Shown: positions 33,294-42,295, counted from the first letter of the stretch. The stretch: 64,000 bases of DNA from Bog-473 sp963821755 (GCA_963821755.1 CAWGEX010000005.1:992001-1056000), one strand, 5' to 3'. Program-made: numbers and translations. The notes: generated by a model not told the origin, from the letters alone.

Positions 33294-35021
33294 ATGACCA
33301 CGGAACAGAAAGGGAGCGGTGACGACATGGAGCGGGGTCGCCTGGCCCTGCCCTGTGACCCGTCCCCCATGCCCTTCGGCAAGTACCGGTCGCACGTGCC
33401 CCTCGTGCTCAAGGATCGGACCTGGCCGGACCGCCAGTTCACCCGGGCCCCCCGTTGGGCCAGCGTGGACCTGCGTGACGGCAACCAGGCCCTCATCGAC
33501 CCGATGGACTCGGAACGCAAGCTGGCCCTGTTCCACACTCTGGTCGACGTCGGCTTCAAGGAGATCGAGGTCGGCTTCCCGTCGGCTTCCCAGACCGACT
33601 TCGACTTCCAGCGTCTCATCATTGAAGAGGGGATCGTCCCCGACGATGTCGAGATCCAGGTCCTGGTCCAATGCCGGGAAGAGCTGATCGAGCGCACGTT
33701 CGAATCCCTGGTCGGCGCCAATCGCGCCGTGGTGCACTTCTACAACTCCGTGTCGGAGCTCCAGCGCCGCGTCGTCTTCGGCCTCGACAAGGCCGGGATC
33801 GTCGACATCGCCGTGAACGCGGCCAGACTCTGCAAGAAGTTTGAGCAGACGGTGCCCGACACGGCCATCCGCTACGAGTACTCACCGGAGAGCTTCACCG
33901 GCACCGAGCCCGAGTTCGCCGTCGAGATCTGCGAAGCGGTCATGGACGTCATCGAACCGACGGCGGATCGGCCGATGATCCTCAACCTTCCCGCCACCGT
34001 CGAGATGTACACCCCCAACGTGTATGCCGATGTCATCGAGTGGTTCGGCCGCACCATCAAGAACCGCGAGTCCATCGTGTTGAGCCTGCATCCCCACAAC
34101 GACCGGGGCACCGCCGTGGCAGCGGCCGAGCTGGCCGTGCTGGCCGGCGCCGATCGGGTCGAAGGCACCTTGTTCGGCAACGGGGAGCGCACCGGCAATG
34201 TCGACATCGTCACGCTGGCCCTGAACCTGTTCTCGCAGGGCGTCGACCCGACGCTGGACTTCGGGGACATCGACAAGGTGCGCCGGGTGGCCGAGTACGC
34301 CACCCGCCTGCCCATCCACCCCCGGCACCCCTATGCCGGCGACCTGGTCTACACCGCCTTCTCCGGCTCGCATCAGGACGCCATCAAAAAAGGCATGTCG
34401 GCCATCGGCGACGACTACCCCGAGTGGGAGGTGCCCTACCTTCCGATCGACCCCAAGCACACCGGGCGTACCTATGAGGCGATCATCCAGGTCAACAGCC
34501 AGTCGGGCAAGGGTGGGGTGGCCTATCTGATGGACACCGAGCACGGCCTCGACCTGCCCCGTCGGCTGCAAGTGGAATTCTCCAAGACGGTCCAGGCCAT
34601 CACCGAGGCCAGTGGCACCGTGATCGGGCCCGGCCAGATGTGGGACGTCTTCTCGGAGACCTATCTGCCCGAGGACGCCGGGCTGCGCCTGATCGGCAGC
34701 GAAGTGGCCACCGGACGGGGGCACACCTCGGTGACGGCGCAGCTGTTGGTCGACGGTCAGCATCGCACCATCGCCGGCGAGGGGAACGGCCCGATCGACG
34801 CACTGGTGACCGCCCTGCGCGATGAGCTGGGCGTGGTGCTCGAGGTCAAGGACTATTCCGAGCATGCCCTGACCGAAGGCTCGAATGCCTCGGCGGTGGC
34901 CTATGTCGAGTGTGCCGGCCCGGACGGGACGACATGGTGGGGCGTGGGTCGGGACTCGTCCATCCTCGATGCGTCGCTCAGCGCCGTCGTCTCGGCCGCC
35001 AACCGGGCCCGCACGGGGTGA
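33294..35021 (+). CDS. leuA: 2-Isopropylmalate synthase
   Basis: Commits 2-ketoisovalerate to leucine by condensation with acetyl-CoA. The 575-residue product is the long actinobacterial form. Metal/catalytic motifs are VDLRDGNQALIDPMD (residues ~57-71), LHPHNDRGTAVAAAELAVL and GNGERTGNVDIVTLAL. The C-terminal ~130 residues are the leucine-binding regulatory domain (GEGNGPIDALVTALRDELG). ATG 33294 follows AGGGATAGAGAC; a second in-frame ATG lies 11 codons later. Expression is predicted to need read-through of the upstream attenuator. The next gene overlaps its stop (GTGA). Confidence 0.95.
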   Translation: MTTEQKGSGDDMERGRLALPCDPSPMPFGKYRSHVPLVLKDRTWPDRQFTRAPRWASVDLRDGNQALIDPMDSERKLALFHTLVDVGFKEIEVGFPSASQTDFDFQRLIIEEGIVPDDVEIQVLVQCREELIERTFESLVGANRAVVHFYNSVSELQRRVVFGLDKAGIVDIAVNAARLCKKFEQTVPDTAIRYEYSPESFTGTEPEFAVEICEAVMDVIEPTADRPMILNLPATVEMYTPNVYADVIEWFGRTIKNRESIVLSLHPHNDRGTAVAAAELAVLAGADRVEGTLFGNGERTGNVDIVTLALNLFSQGVDPTLDFGDIDKVRRVAEYATRLPIHPRHPYAGDLVYTAFSGSHQDAIKKGMSAIGDDYPEWEVPYLPIDPKHTGRTYEAIIQVNSQSGKGGVAYLMDTEHGLDLPRRLQVEFSKTVQAITEASGTVIGPGQMWDVFSETYLPEDAGLRLIGSEVATGRGHTSVTAQLLVDGQHRTIAGEGNGPIDALVTALRDELGVVLEVKDYSEHALTEGSNASAVAYVECAGPDGTTWWGVGRDSSILDASLSAVVSAANRARTG

Positions 35022-35461
35022 TCCGACCGGCCACCGAGGACGATCTGCCGGATGTGCTCGGCATGATCAAGGAGTTGGCCGCGTTCGAGAAGATGGCTGA
35101 CCAGGTTGTCTGTACCGAAGACGATCTCCGGCGTGCTCTGTTCGGTCCCGGCGCCGTCATCTTCGACACGGTGGCGGTGGCCGACGACGGCGCGGTGGCG
35201 GGTCACGCCCTCTGGTTCCGGACCTTCTCCACCTTTCTCGGGCGCACCGGGATCTGGCTGGAGGACATCTATGTGCGCCCCGCCTTCCGGCGGCAGGGTC
35301 ACGCCGCCGCGCTCCTGGCCGAATTGCGGGAGCGCAGCGACGGCAGGGTCGAGTGGGACGTGTTGGACTGGAACGTCGACGCCATCACCTTCTACGAGGG
35401 CCTGGGCGCCCGCCCCGAGGCGGGATGGACCAGGTACCGCTGGACGCAGCCTCAGCCGTAG
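35018..35461 (+). CDS. GNAT acetyltransferase, diamine-acetyltransferase-like
   Basis: 147 residues. IRPATEDDLPDVLGMIKELA, the WLEDIYVRPAFRRQGHAAAL motif A and the WDVLDWNVDAITFYEGLGA motif B resemble spermidine/diamine N-acetyltransferases. GTG 35018 overlaps the leuA stop, so it is co-expressed with leuA; why is unclear. Its 3' end overlaps the convergent GNAT gene by 10 bases. Confidence 0.78.
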   Translation: MIRPATEDDLPDVLGMIKELAAFEKMADQVVCTEDDLRRALFGPGAVIFDTVAVADDGAVAGHALWFRTFSTFLGRTGIWLEDIYVRPAFRRQGHAAALLAELRERSDGRVEWDVLDWNVDAITFYEGLGARPEAGWTRYRWTQPQP

Positions 35462-36333
35462 CCACCGCTCGGAATGTACGGCGTGGGCGGGCCAGTCATG
35501 CCGCGCACCATCACCGGTCCGTACGGCTGCAGCTCGATCCCGGCCTGGGTCAACACGCGGATGGCCCACTGCTGCGCCGAGGTGAGCCAGTTGACCTCGA
35601 TGGTCTCGCCTTCGGGTGATTCGGCCAGCATGGTGCGCAGGACCAGTGCGGCCGACTCCTCGGTGAGCGCGCCCAACGTCACGATGCGCTCGTCCTTGGC
35701 CACGGCGTAGGCCTGGTCGCCGTGCAGGAGGAGGCGGTTGCCCTCCTCGGAGAGCATCATCGCAACGTCGATGGTGCGGGCCGAGCCGCGGACCCGCCGG
35801 TCGATGGCGGTGACGATGTCGAGCTGGGACTCGGTGACCTGTTCGGTCTCGAACCGGGTGACGTCGGGCGGCCGCGCCACCGCGCCGGGGCGCAGATGGC
35901 CCCAGGCGGCCACCACCGGGTGCAGCGAGAAGCCGAAATTCGAATAGAGCGCCATGGCCTTGGGGTCTCGGGAACACTGGATGGTGCCCGGGCTCTCCGG
36001 ATCGCCGTGCGAGAGCGCCAGCCGCAACAGTTCGCGACCAAGTCCCCGGCCCTGGCGACCGGGAATGGTGCCCAGCTGCGAGAGCAACCAATAGCCCTCG
36101 CGCACGGTGGCCTGGGACATCCCCACAATGGTCCCCTCGTCGTCGGCCACCCAGGACCCCCCCGGGTCGGTGCCCAGGAAATGGCGGGTGCGGTTCTGCC
36201 GGCGCCGCTCATTCTGTATCGAGGTGGCCGTGATGGGTAGGCCGTAGCGAGCCCGCATGGCCAGGAATCCGCTGTCAAAGGCCTCGACCGCCCCTTCCAC
36301 GTCGGCGTCGGTCATGGGTCGCAACGTCAGCAT
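35452..36333 (-). CDS. GNAT acetyltransferase, two-domain
   Basis: 293 residues. The N-terminal half is a GNAT domain (LTLRPMTDADVEGAVEAF, motif A IPGRQGRGLGRELLRLAL and ALYSNFGFSLHPVV). The C-terminal ~130 residues form a second, less conserved GNAT-like or YitH-type domain with VRGMTGPPTPYIPSGGYG at the end. Substrate unknown. Convergent with the leuA-linked GNAT gene. Confidence 0.75.
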   Translation of the reverse strand: MLTLRPMTDADVEGAVEAFDSGFLAMRARYGLPITATSIQNERRRQNRTRHFLGTDPGGSWVADDEGTIVGMSQATVREGYWLLSQLGTIPGRQGRGLGRELLRLALSHGDPESPGTIQCSRDPKAMALYSNFGFSLHPVVAAWGHLRPGAVARPPDVTRFETEQVTESQLDIVTAIDRRVRGSARTIDVAMMLSEEGNRLLLHGDQAYAVAKDERIVTLGALTEESAALVLRTMLAESPEGETIEVNWLTSAQQWAIRVLTQAGIELQPYGPVMVRGMTGPPTPYIPSGGYG

Positions 36334-36578
36334 CGACCGATCCTCCCACGCGCCGGTGCGACTTCAGGACCCCCCACGGACCACCTGTTCAGGGGCACGG
36401 GGCCGTGTGGCCGGCCGCAATTCGTTCTCGTTCGAGGTGATCGGGACGAGCGCCCTCCGTCACCGGCGCGGCCCCCGGCAACAACCGTTCTTGGTGGGAG
36501 GGAATCGGCGAACTGGTAGCGGCTAACGCCGCGGCAAGGCAAGTTTGACGGCCGGGGCCACCGCGGCCACGATGCGCC

Positions 36579-38306
36579 ATGGCCCGTGCTCCGTCATCAC
36601 CCCATGTCCTGGCGGTCGCCCGCGGCGACGAGCCGGCCGATCTCCTCCTGCGCCGGGGCAGGGTGTTGTCGCCCTCCACCCGGGAATGGGTCTCCACCGA
36701 CCTGGCTATTGCCGATGGCGTGGTGGCCGGATGGGGCACTCGAGAGGCCGCGGAAATCGTCGATCTGGACGGCGCCGCCGTGACCGCCGGACTGGTGGAC
36801 GCCCACATGCACCTCGAGTCGTCCAAGCTCTGGGTCGACGAGTTCGTGCGCACCGTCTTGCCGCTGGGGACCACGGCCGTGGCCGCCGACCCCCACGAAG
36901 TGGCGAACGTGTTCGGGATCCCGGGGGTCGCCGCCCTCATCGCGGCGGCCCGCCAACTGCCCTTCACCTTCGGTGTGTGCGCCAGCAGCTGTGTCCCGGC
37001 TTCCCCGTTCGAGAGCCCGGGCGCCGAGCTCTTCGCACCGGACGTGGCTTCCCTGTTGGACGACTACGCCGCCATCGGCGTGGCCGAGGTCATGAACTTC
37101 CCCGGCGTCATCGCCGGCGATCCCGAGATGCTGGCCCGCATCGCGACCGCGGGAAGCCGTCGTCGCGTCGACGGTCACGCGCCCGGCGTCCTCGGCCGCG
37201 CCCTCGACGCCTACTTGGCCGCCGGCGTGGAATCGGACCATGAGTGCACCGAGCTGGAAGAGGCCGAGGAGAAGCGGCGCAAGGGGATGTGGATCTTCAT
37301 CCGCCAGGGATCGGCCAGCCAGAACCTGCGCGACCTCATCCCCACCGTCCTGGCCCATGGGACCGACCACGTCGCCCTGTGCACTGACGACCGCGAGCCC
37401 GACACCTTGCTCGACGTGGGCCACCTCAACGATTGCGTGCAGCTGGCCGTCGACGCCGGGGTCGGCGAGATCGACGCGCTGGTCATGGCCACGCTGCGTC
37501 CGGCCGAGTACCACGGCTTCACCGAACTCGGTGCTCTCGGTCCCGGCTACCAGGCCGACGTCTTGTGCTTCGACACCCTCAGTGGCTTTCGCCCCTCCCG
37601 GGTGTTCCAACGCGGACGTCTGGTGGCGCACGACGGTGCCGCGGTGCCCGATGCGGTGATCGACACGCCAGCGCCGGAGTTCATGCGACATTCGGTGCAC
37701 CTGGCCACCCCGCCGCCGGCTGCGTCCTTCGACATCGGCCACCATCCTGGTGCCCGCGCTCGCACCATCGGCATTCGGGAAGGCTCGCTCTCGACGTCGT
37801 CGCTGATCACCGATCCCTCGGACCCGTCGGCCAACGTCGCCCGCCTGGCCGTGGTCGAACGCCATCGGGAGACCGGCCGCATCGGCCTGGGCTGGGTGCA
37901 GGGGTTCGGTCTCGCCCGAGGTGCTCTGGCGTCGACCGTCGGCCATGACGCCCACAACTGCATGGCCGTCGGCTCGGCCTGCGATCACGGCCCCAGGGCC
38001 ATGGCCGCCGCGGTGGCCCGGCTGGCCGAGCTCGGCGGGGGCCAGGTCGCCGTCGACGACGACGGTCGGGTTCTGGCCGAGCTGGCCCTCCCCATCGGCG
38101 GCCTCATGAGCGACCAACCAGCTCACGTCGTCGCCGAGGGGTTGCACCATCTGGTCGAGGCAGCCCGGACGTTGGGCACGTCGATCGGCGCACCGTTCAT
38201 GCACATGAGTTTCCTGGGGCTCTCGGTGGTTCCCGACCTGCGCCTGACCGACAAGGGCCTGGTCGACGTGGGCGCCTTCGAGCTGGTGCCGGTGGCGGTC
38301 GATTGA
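36579..38306 (+). CDS. ade: Adenine deaminase
   Basis: Amidohydrolase converting adenine to hypoxanthine. 575 residues. Metal ligands are in the N-terminal DAHMHLESSKLWVDEF, with TTAVAADPHEVANVFG next, then GHAPGVLGRALDAYLAAG and SDHECTELEEAEEKRRKGMW, all hallmarks of the bacterial Ade family. The C-terminal half has VGHDAHNCMAVGS and GGLMSDQPAHVV. ATG 36579; no strong RBS is visible and 245 bases upstream hold no gene or riboswitch that I can recognise. Confidence 0.92.
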   Translation: MARAPSSPHVLAVARGDEPADLLLRRGRVLSPSTREWVSTDLAIADGVVAGWGTREAAEIVDLDGAAVTAGLVDAHMHLESSKLWVDEFVRTVLPLGTTAVAADPHEVANVFGIPGVAALIAAARQLPFTFGVCASSCVPASPFESPGAELFAPDVASLLDDYAAIGVAEVMNFPGVIAGDPEMLARIATAGSRRRVDGHAPGVLGRALDAYLAAGVESDHECTELEEAEEKRRKGMWIFIRQGSASQNLRDLIPTVLAHGTDHVALCTDDREPDTLLDVGHLNDCVQLAVDAGVGEIDALVMATLRPAEYHGFTELGALGPGYQADVLCFDTLSGFRPSRVFQRGRLVAHDGAAVPDAVIDTPAPEFMRHSVHLATPPPAASFDIGHHPGARARTIGIREGSLSTSSLITDPSDPSANVARLAVVERHRETGRIGLGWVQGFGLARGALASTVGHDAHNCMAVGSACDHGPRAMAAAVARLAELGGGQVAVDDDGRVLAELALPIGGLMSDQPAHVVAEGLHHLVEAARTLGTSIGAPFMHMSFLGLSVVPDLRLTDKGLVDVGAFELVPVAVD

Positions 38307-38422
38307 GGCCAACATCATCGGCGGCGGGTCAGCGGTCGAGCCCAGCTCCTCACCCGGCCACTCCCCGGTGGGTGCCGCAGGAGTCCAGGAGCAATCAACC
38401 GCTCTGGTGAGATGATGCTCCG

Positions 38423-39499
38423 ATGAAAGCGCCGAAACGGATTGTCGTATGGGGTACCGGCTTTGTCGGGAAGATGGTCATCCCCGAGGTGTTGGGCCAT
38501 CCAGATTTTGAGCTGGTGGGTGTCGGGGTGAGCAACCCGGACAAGGTGGGCCGCGATGTGGGTGAGATCTGCGGGATCGGGTCGATCGGCCTGGCCGCGA
38601 CCGACGAGGTTGACTCCCTGATCGACCTGCGACCCGATGCTCTCGTGCACTACGGGCCGACCGCCGCCCATGCCACCGACAACCTGCGGGACATCGGTGC
38701 CTTCCTCAGGGCCGGGATCGATGTGTGCTCGACGGCCATGACCCCGTGGGTGTGGCCGAGTATGTCGCTCAATCCACCGTCATGGGTGGACCCGATCTCC
38801 GAAGCGTGCGCGTCGGGCGGTGCCTCGTGTTTCACCACCGGCATCGATCCGGGTTTCGCCAACGACCTCCTCCCGATGACCCTGATGGGCCTGTGCGGGG
38901 AGGTTCGCCAGGTCAAGGCGCTCGAGATACTCGACTACATCAACTACGAGGGCGACTACGAGGACGAGATGGGCATCGGCCGACCGCCCGAATTCACGCC
39001 GCTGCTCGAGCACACCGACATCCTGGTGATGTCGTGGGGGGCCACGGTGCCAATGATGGCCCATGCCGTCGGCATCGAGCTCGACGAGATCACCACCACG
39101 TGGGAGAAATGGGTGACCGACAAGTCGATCGTCACCGCCAAGGGAGTGATCAATCCGGGGGAAGTCGCCGCCATCCGTTTCACGGTCAACGGGATCCACC
39201 GGGGCGAGCCTCGCATCTGCCTCGAGCACGTCAACCGGGTCGGAGGAGATGCCGCACCGGAGTGGCCGCGCGGCACCCAGGACGACGTCTACCGGGTGGA
39301 GATCGACGGGTCCCCGTCAATTACCCAGGAGACCACCTTCCGTTTCACCGACGGCAGCGGCCGCGACGCCGCCGCAGCCGGCTGTCTGGCCACCGGCCTG
39401 CGAGCCCTCAATGCCGTGCCGGCGGTCAACGACCTCCCGCCCGGGTGGGTGACCGCGCTCGATCTTCCGCTCATTCCGGGACACGGGACCATCCGTTAG
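38423..39499 (+). CDS. DapB-like NAD(P)-dependent dehydrogenase
   Basis: 358 residues. N-terminal Rossmann domain with VVWGTGFVGKMVIPEVLGHP resembles dihydrodipicolinate reductase, but length and the remainder place it with the mycobacterial 'dihydrodipicolinate reductase N-terminal domain' or 2,4-diaminopentanoate-dehydrogenase-like group rather than true DapB. GIDPGFANDLLPMTL and CLEHVNRVGGDAAPEWP are typical of that group. Substrate unknown. ATG 38423, no obvious RBS. Confidence 0.75.
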   Translation: MKAPKRIVVWGTGFVGKMVIPEVLGHPDFELVGVGVSNPDKVGRDVGEICGIGSIGLAATDEVDSLIDLRPDALVHYGPTAAHATDNLRDIGAFLRAGIDVCSTAMTPWVWPSMSLNPPSWVDPISEACASGGASCFTTGIDPGFANDLLPMTLMGLCGEVRQVKALEILDYINYEGDYEDEMGIGRPPEFTPLLEHTDILVMSWGATVPMMAHAVGIELDEITTTWEKWVTDKSIVTAKGVINPGEVAAIRFTVNGIHRGEPRICLEHVNRVGGDAAPEWPRGTQDDVYRVEIDGSPSITQETTFRFTDGSGRDAAAAGCLATGLRALNAVPAVNDLPPGWVTALDLPLIPGHGTIR

Positions 39500-39532
39500 G
39501 TCGGCCGCAGGCGGGGAGACCACCCCATCGGT

Positions 39533-39547
39533 CAGGCCTAAGGCCTG
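39533..39547. terminator. Possible bidirectional terminator
   Basis: CAGGCC-TAA-GGCCTG (6-bp stem) lies between the convergent DapB-like gene and leuD, one base from the leuD stop. There is no T-tract on either side, so the terminator call is weak. Confidence 0.35.
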
Positions 39548-39548
39548 C

Positions 39549-40139
39549 TCAGGCCGAGGGCAGAAAGCTCGGCCGCCGCTCCTCGTGAGCGGCGATGGCC
39601 TCGGCGTGACGCAGTGACAGCCCGATGTCGTCCCACCCGTTGAGCAACCGCTGGCGTGTGAACTCGTCCAACGGGAATTCAGCCGTCAGTCCGGCCGCCG
39701 GCGCCTCGATGGTGCCCCGCGCCACGTCGATGGTGATTTCGAGCGTGGGGTCGGCCTCGACCGCCTTCATCAACTCGGCATCGAACGCCGGCGTCACCTC
39801 GACGGGGAGCAGACCCTGCTTGATGGAGTTGTTGCGGAAGATGTCGGCAAAGCGGGACGAGACCACCGCTTCGAATCCGTAGTCCATCAGGGCCCACACG
39901 GCGTGCTCCCGGGACGAGCCGGTTCCGAAGTTGTGGCCCGCCACCAACACGGTGGCACCCACGAATTCCGGGTGGTTCAGTACGAAGTCGCGGTCATCGC
40001 GCCACTCGGAGAACAGCCCGGCACCGAAGCCGGTGCGCTCGACCCGCTTGAGCCAGTCGGAGGGGATGATCTGGTCGGTGTCGACGTCGGTGCGATCGAG
40101 CGGCACGGCTCGGCCGGTGATGACGGTGACGGGCTTCAT
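39549..40139 (-). CDS. leuD: Isopropylmalate isomerase, small subunit
   Basis: Swivelling subunit of the isomerase converting 2- to 3-isopropylmalate. 196 residues. Conserved are TDVDTDQIIPSDWLKR, LVAGHNFGTGSSREHAVWAL and FADIFRNNSIKQGLLPV. ATG 40139 overlaps the leuC stop by 4 bases. It is the last gene of the leftward greA-leuC-leuD unit. Confidence 0.95.
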   Translation of the reverse strand: MKPVTVITGRAVPLDRTDVDTDQIIPSDWLKRVERTGFGAGLFSEWRDDRDFVLNHPEFVGATVLVAGHNFGTGSSREHAVWALMDYGFEAVVSSRFADIFRNNSIKQGLLPVEVTPAFDAELMKAVEADPTLEITIDVARGTIEAPAAGLTAEFPLDEFTRQRLLNGWDDIGLSLRHAEAIAAHEERRPSFLPSA

Positions 40140-41548
40140 CGGTCGAGATCCTCCGGCGTGGCGAACGTCCCGGCGACTGCCGTGGCGGCGGCGACGATGG
40201 GCGAGACCAGATGGGTGCGGCCGCCCCGGCCCTGACGACCTTCGAAGTTGCGGTTCGACGTCGAAGCGGCCCGTTCGCCCACGGCCAGCTTGTCGGGGTT
40301 CATGGCCAGGCACATGGAGCATCCCGGTTCACGCCATTCGAATCCGGAGGCCAGGAAGATCTGGTCGAGCCCTTCGGCTTCGGCCTGGCTCTTGACCCGG
40401 TGCGAGCCGGGCACGACCAGCGCCCGCACGCCGGTGTGGACCGTCCGGCCTTCGAGGACGGCGGCGGCGGCCCGCAGGTCCTCGATGCGCGAATTGGTGC
40501 ACGAACCCAGGAACACCGTGTCCACGCTGATCTCCCGCATGGGCGTGTTGGCCGCCAGGCCCATGTAGGCCAGGGCGCGCTCGGCCGAGTCGCGCTCGCC
40601 GGCATCGTCCATGGTCTCGGGATCGGGCACGTTGCCGCTGATCGGGATGACCTGGGCCGGGTTGGTGCCCCACGTCACGTGCGGGGTGATCGACGCGGCG
40701 TCCAGGGTCACTTCCTTGTCGAACAGCGCGCCCTCGTCGGTGACCAGGGTGCGCCAGTAGGCCACGGCGGCTCCCCAGTCGTCACCGCGCGGTGCGTGGT
40801 CGCGGCCCTTGATGTAGTCGAACGTGGTCTCGTCGGGAGCGACCAACCCGGCCCGGGCCCCGCCCTCGATGCTCATGTTGCAGAGCGTGAGGCGGCCTTC
40901 CATCGACAACGAGCGAATGGCCGAACCTCGATACTCGATGACGTGCCCGATGCCACCCCCGGTCCCGATGGCACCGATGATGGCCAGCGCCACGTCCTTG
41001 GCCGTGACGCCGGCGCCCAACTGGCCCTCCACGGTGACGGCCATGGTGGCCGGCCTCACCTGCCCCAACGTCTGAGTGGCCAGAACGTGTTCGACCTCGC
41101 TGGTGCCGATGCCGAAGGCCAGCGCCCCGAAGGCGCCGTGGGTGGAGGTGTGGCTGTCGCCGCACACGATCGTCATGCCGGGCTGGGTCCAGCCCTGCTC
41201 GGGGCCGATCACATGGACGATGCCCTGGTTGGGATCGCCCATGGGGTAGCAGGTGATGGCGAACTCTTCACAGTTGTCGCTGAGCACCTTGAGTTGCTGG
41301 GCCGAGATCGGGTCTGCCACCGGCCGGTCGATGTCGAGGGTCGGTACGTTGTGGTCGGCCGTGGCCACCGTGAGGTCGGGCCGCCGCACCGTGCGGCCGG
41401 CCAGCCGCAACCCATCGAAGGCCTGGGGCGAGGTCACCTCGTGCACCAGGTGCAGGTCGATGAACAGAAGGTCGGGCTCGCCTTCCGTGGCGTTCACCAC
41501 ATGGGCATCCCAGATCTTCTCGCTCAAGGTGAGGGGCACCGCCGCCAT
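40136..41548 (-). CDS. leuC: Isopropylmalate isomerase, large subunit
   Basis: [4Fe-4S] aconitase-family enzyme of leucine synthesis, 470 residues. Cluster cysteines are in FLGSCTNSRIEDL and EPGCSMCLAMNPDKL; CGDSHTSTHGAFGALAFGIG and SIEGGARAGLVAPDETTF are LeuC signatures. ATG 41548 overlaps the greA stop (ATGA), so its translation is coupled to greA. leuD follows with the same overlap. No leader peptide was found for this unit. Confidence 0.95.
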   Translation of the reverse strand: MAAVPLTLSEKIWDAHVVNATEGEPDLLFIDLHLVHEVTSPQAFDGLRLAGRTVRRPDLTVATADHNVPTLDIDRPVADPISAQQLKVLSDNCEEFAITCYPMGDPNQGIVHVIGPEQGWTQPGMTIVCGDSHTSTHGAFGALAFGIGTSEVEHVLATQTLGQVRPATMAVTVEGQLGAGVTAKDVALAIIGAIGTGGGIGHVIEYRGSAIRSLSMEGRLTLCNMSIEGGARAGLVAPDETTFDYIKGRDHAPRGDDWGAAVAYWRTLVTDEGALFDKEVTLDAASITPHVTWGTNPAQVIPISGNVPDPETMDDAGERDSAERALAYMGLAANTPMREISVDTVFLGSCTNSRIEDLRAAAAVLEGRTVHTGVRALVVPGSHRVKSQAEAEGLDQIFLASGFEWREPGCSMCLAMNPDKLAVGERAASTSNRNFEGRQGRGGRTHLVSPIVAAATAVAGTFATPEDLDR

Positions 41549-42048
41549 CAGCGGTCCACCGCCACGATCTCGACCCGGAGCATGCCCCCCGGTGCGGTGT
41601 ACTCCACCGTGTCGCCCGCCTTCTTCCCCATCAGGACCTGACCGAGTGGCGCGCTCGGTGACAGAACGGGCAGGCTCCCCTGCCGCTCTTCAATCGAGCC
41701 CACGAAGAACTGTTGCGTGTCGTCCTCGTCGTCCCCCTCGTAGCGCAGCGTCACCGTGGTACCGGTGCTCACGCTGCCGTCACCCGCGTCGGACTCGTCG
41801 ACCAGTTGGACCTCCTTGAGCAGGGCCTGGAGTTGACGAATGCGGGCCTCCATCTTCCCCTGGGAGTCCTTGGCCGCGTGGTAGTCACCGTTCTCCTTGA
41901 GGTCGCCCAGGGCGCGGGCGGTCTCGATCTGCTCGGCGATCTCGACCCGGCCACGGGTGGTCAGGTCCTTCAGCTCGGCGGTCAGGCGCTCGAAGGTGCC
42001 CTGGGTGAGCTTGGTCGCTTCGGTGTCGTTGAATGATGCGTTGGTCAC
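41548..42048 (-). CDS. greA: Transcription elongation factor GreA
   Basis: Rescues backtracked RNA polymerase by stimulating transcript cleavage. 166 residues: N-terminal coiled coil with the catalytic acidic tip in GDLKENGDYHAAKDSQGKM, C-terminal FKBP-like domain (LSPSAPLGQVLMGKKAGD, VEYTAPGGMLRVEIV). GTG 42048; GGGCACG rather than a good RBS precedes it. It is the first gene of greA-leuC-leuD, an unusual partner for leucine genes, and is divergent from the leuB leader. Confidence 0.93.
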   Translation of the reverse strand: MTNASFNDTEATKLTQGTFERLTAELKDLTTRGRVEIAEQIETARALGDLKENGDYHAAKDSQGKMEARIRQLQALLKEVQLVDESDAGDGSVSTGTTVTLRYEGDDEDDTQQFFVGSIEERQGSLPVLSPSAPLGQVLMGKKAGDTVEYTAPGGMLRVEIVAVDR

Positions 42049-42145
42049 TACGTGCCCTTCGGGTGGAGGGTGCCGGGGGTCCGGGGGGACACCTCGACGG
42101 CGGCAACCAGGCTAATCGCCCGGAAGGGGCCTGACGCCCCAGATG

Positions 42146-42174
42146 TTGACGAAGGCCTCCCGCTGCGAGAGACT
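42146..42174 (+). promoter_or_regulatory. Promoter of the leuB leader transcript
   Basis: -35 TTGACG at 42146-42151, a 17-base spacer and a weak -10 GAGACT at 42169-42174, with 9 bases to the leader ATG. The geometry equals that of the ilvB and leuA leaders. Confidence 0.55.
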
Positions 42175-42183
42175 GACACCCGT

Positions 42184-42222
42184 ATGTACCGTCTTGAGCA
42201 CGTTGTAGGCATTATTCATTAG
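42184..42222 (+). CDS. leuB-ilvE-cimA leader peptide (attenuator)
   Basis: Twelve-residue leader MYRLEHVVGIIH, stop TAG at 42220-42222. It carries one Leu, two adjacent Val and two adjacent Ile codons, suiting an operon for leucine, valine and isoleucine steps. The ATG lies 9 bases after the -10 box. A GC hairpin begins at the stop codon and a perfect terminator follows, the same order as at ilvB. The assignment is inferred from composition and context. Confidence 0.8.
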   Translation: MYRLEHVVGIIH

Positions 42223-42244
42223 GCGCGCCACATCCCCGCGCGCC
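42222..42244 (+). promoter_or_regulatory. Hairpin overlapping the leuB leader stop
   Basis: Perfect 7-bp stem GGCGCGC (42222-42228) / GCGCGCC (42238-42244), loop of 9. It shares the TAGGCGCGCC context with the hairpin at the ilvB leader stop. Confidence 0.7.
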
Positions 42245-42247
42245 GTC

Positions 42248-42274
42248 AAACCGTCCACTGGGTGGACGGTTTTT
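42248..42274 (+). terminator. leuB attenuator terminator
   Basis: Perfect 10-bp stem AAACCGTCCA (42248-42257) / TGGACGGTTT (42263-42272), loop CTGGG, with a run of five T ending at 42274. It ends 21 bases before the leuB start. Confidence 0.9.
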
Positions 42275-42295
42275 CAATTCCCGGCACACTCGATC

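Noticed and set aside
32826..33737. 303-residue minus-strand frame across the leuA leader region.
   Set aside because: Antisense-type composition and overlap with the leader peptide, terminator and leuA.
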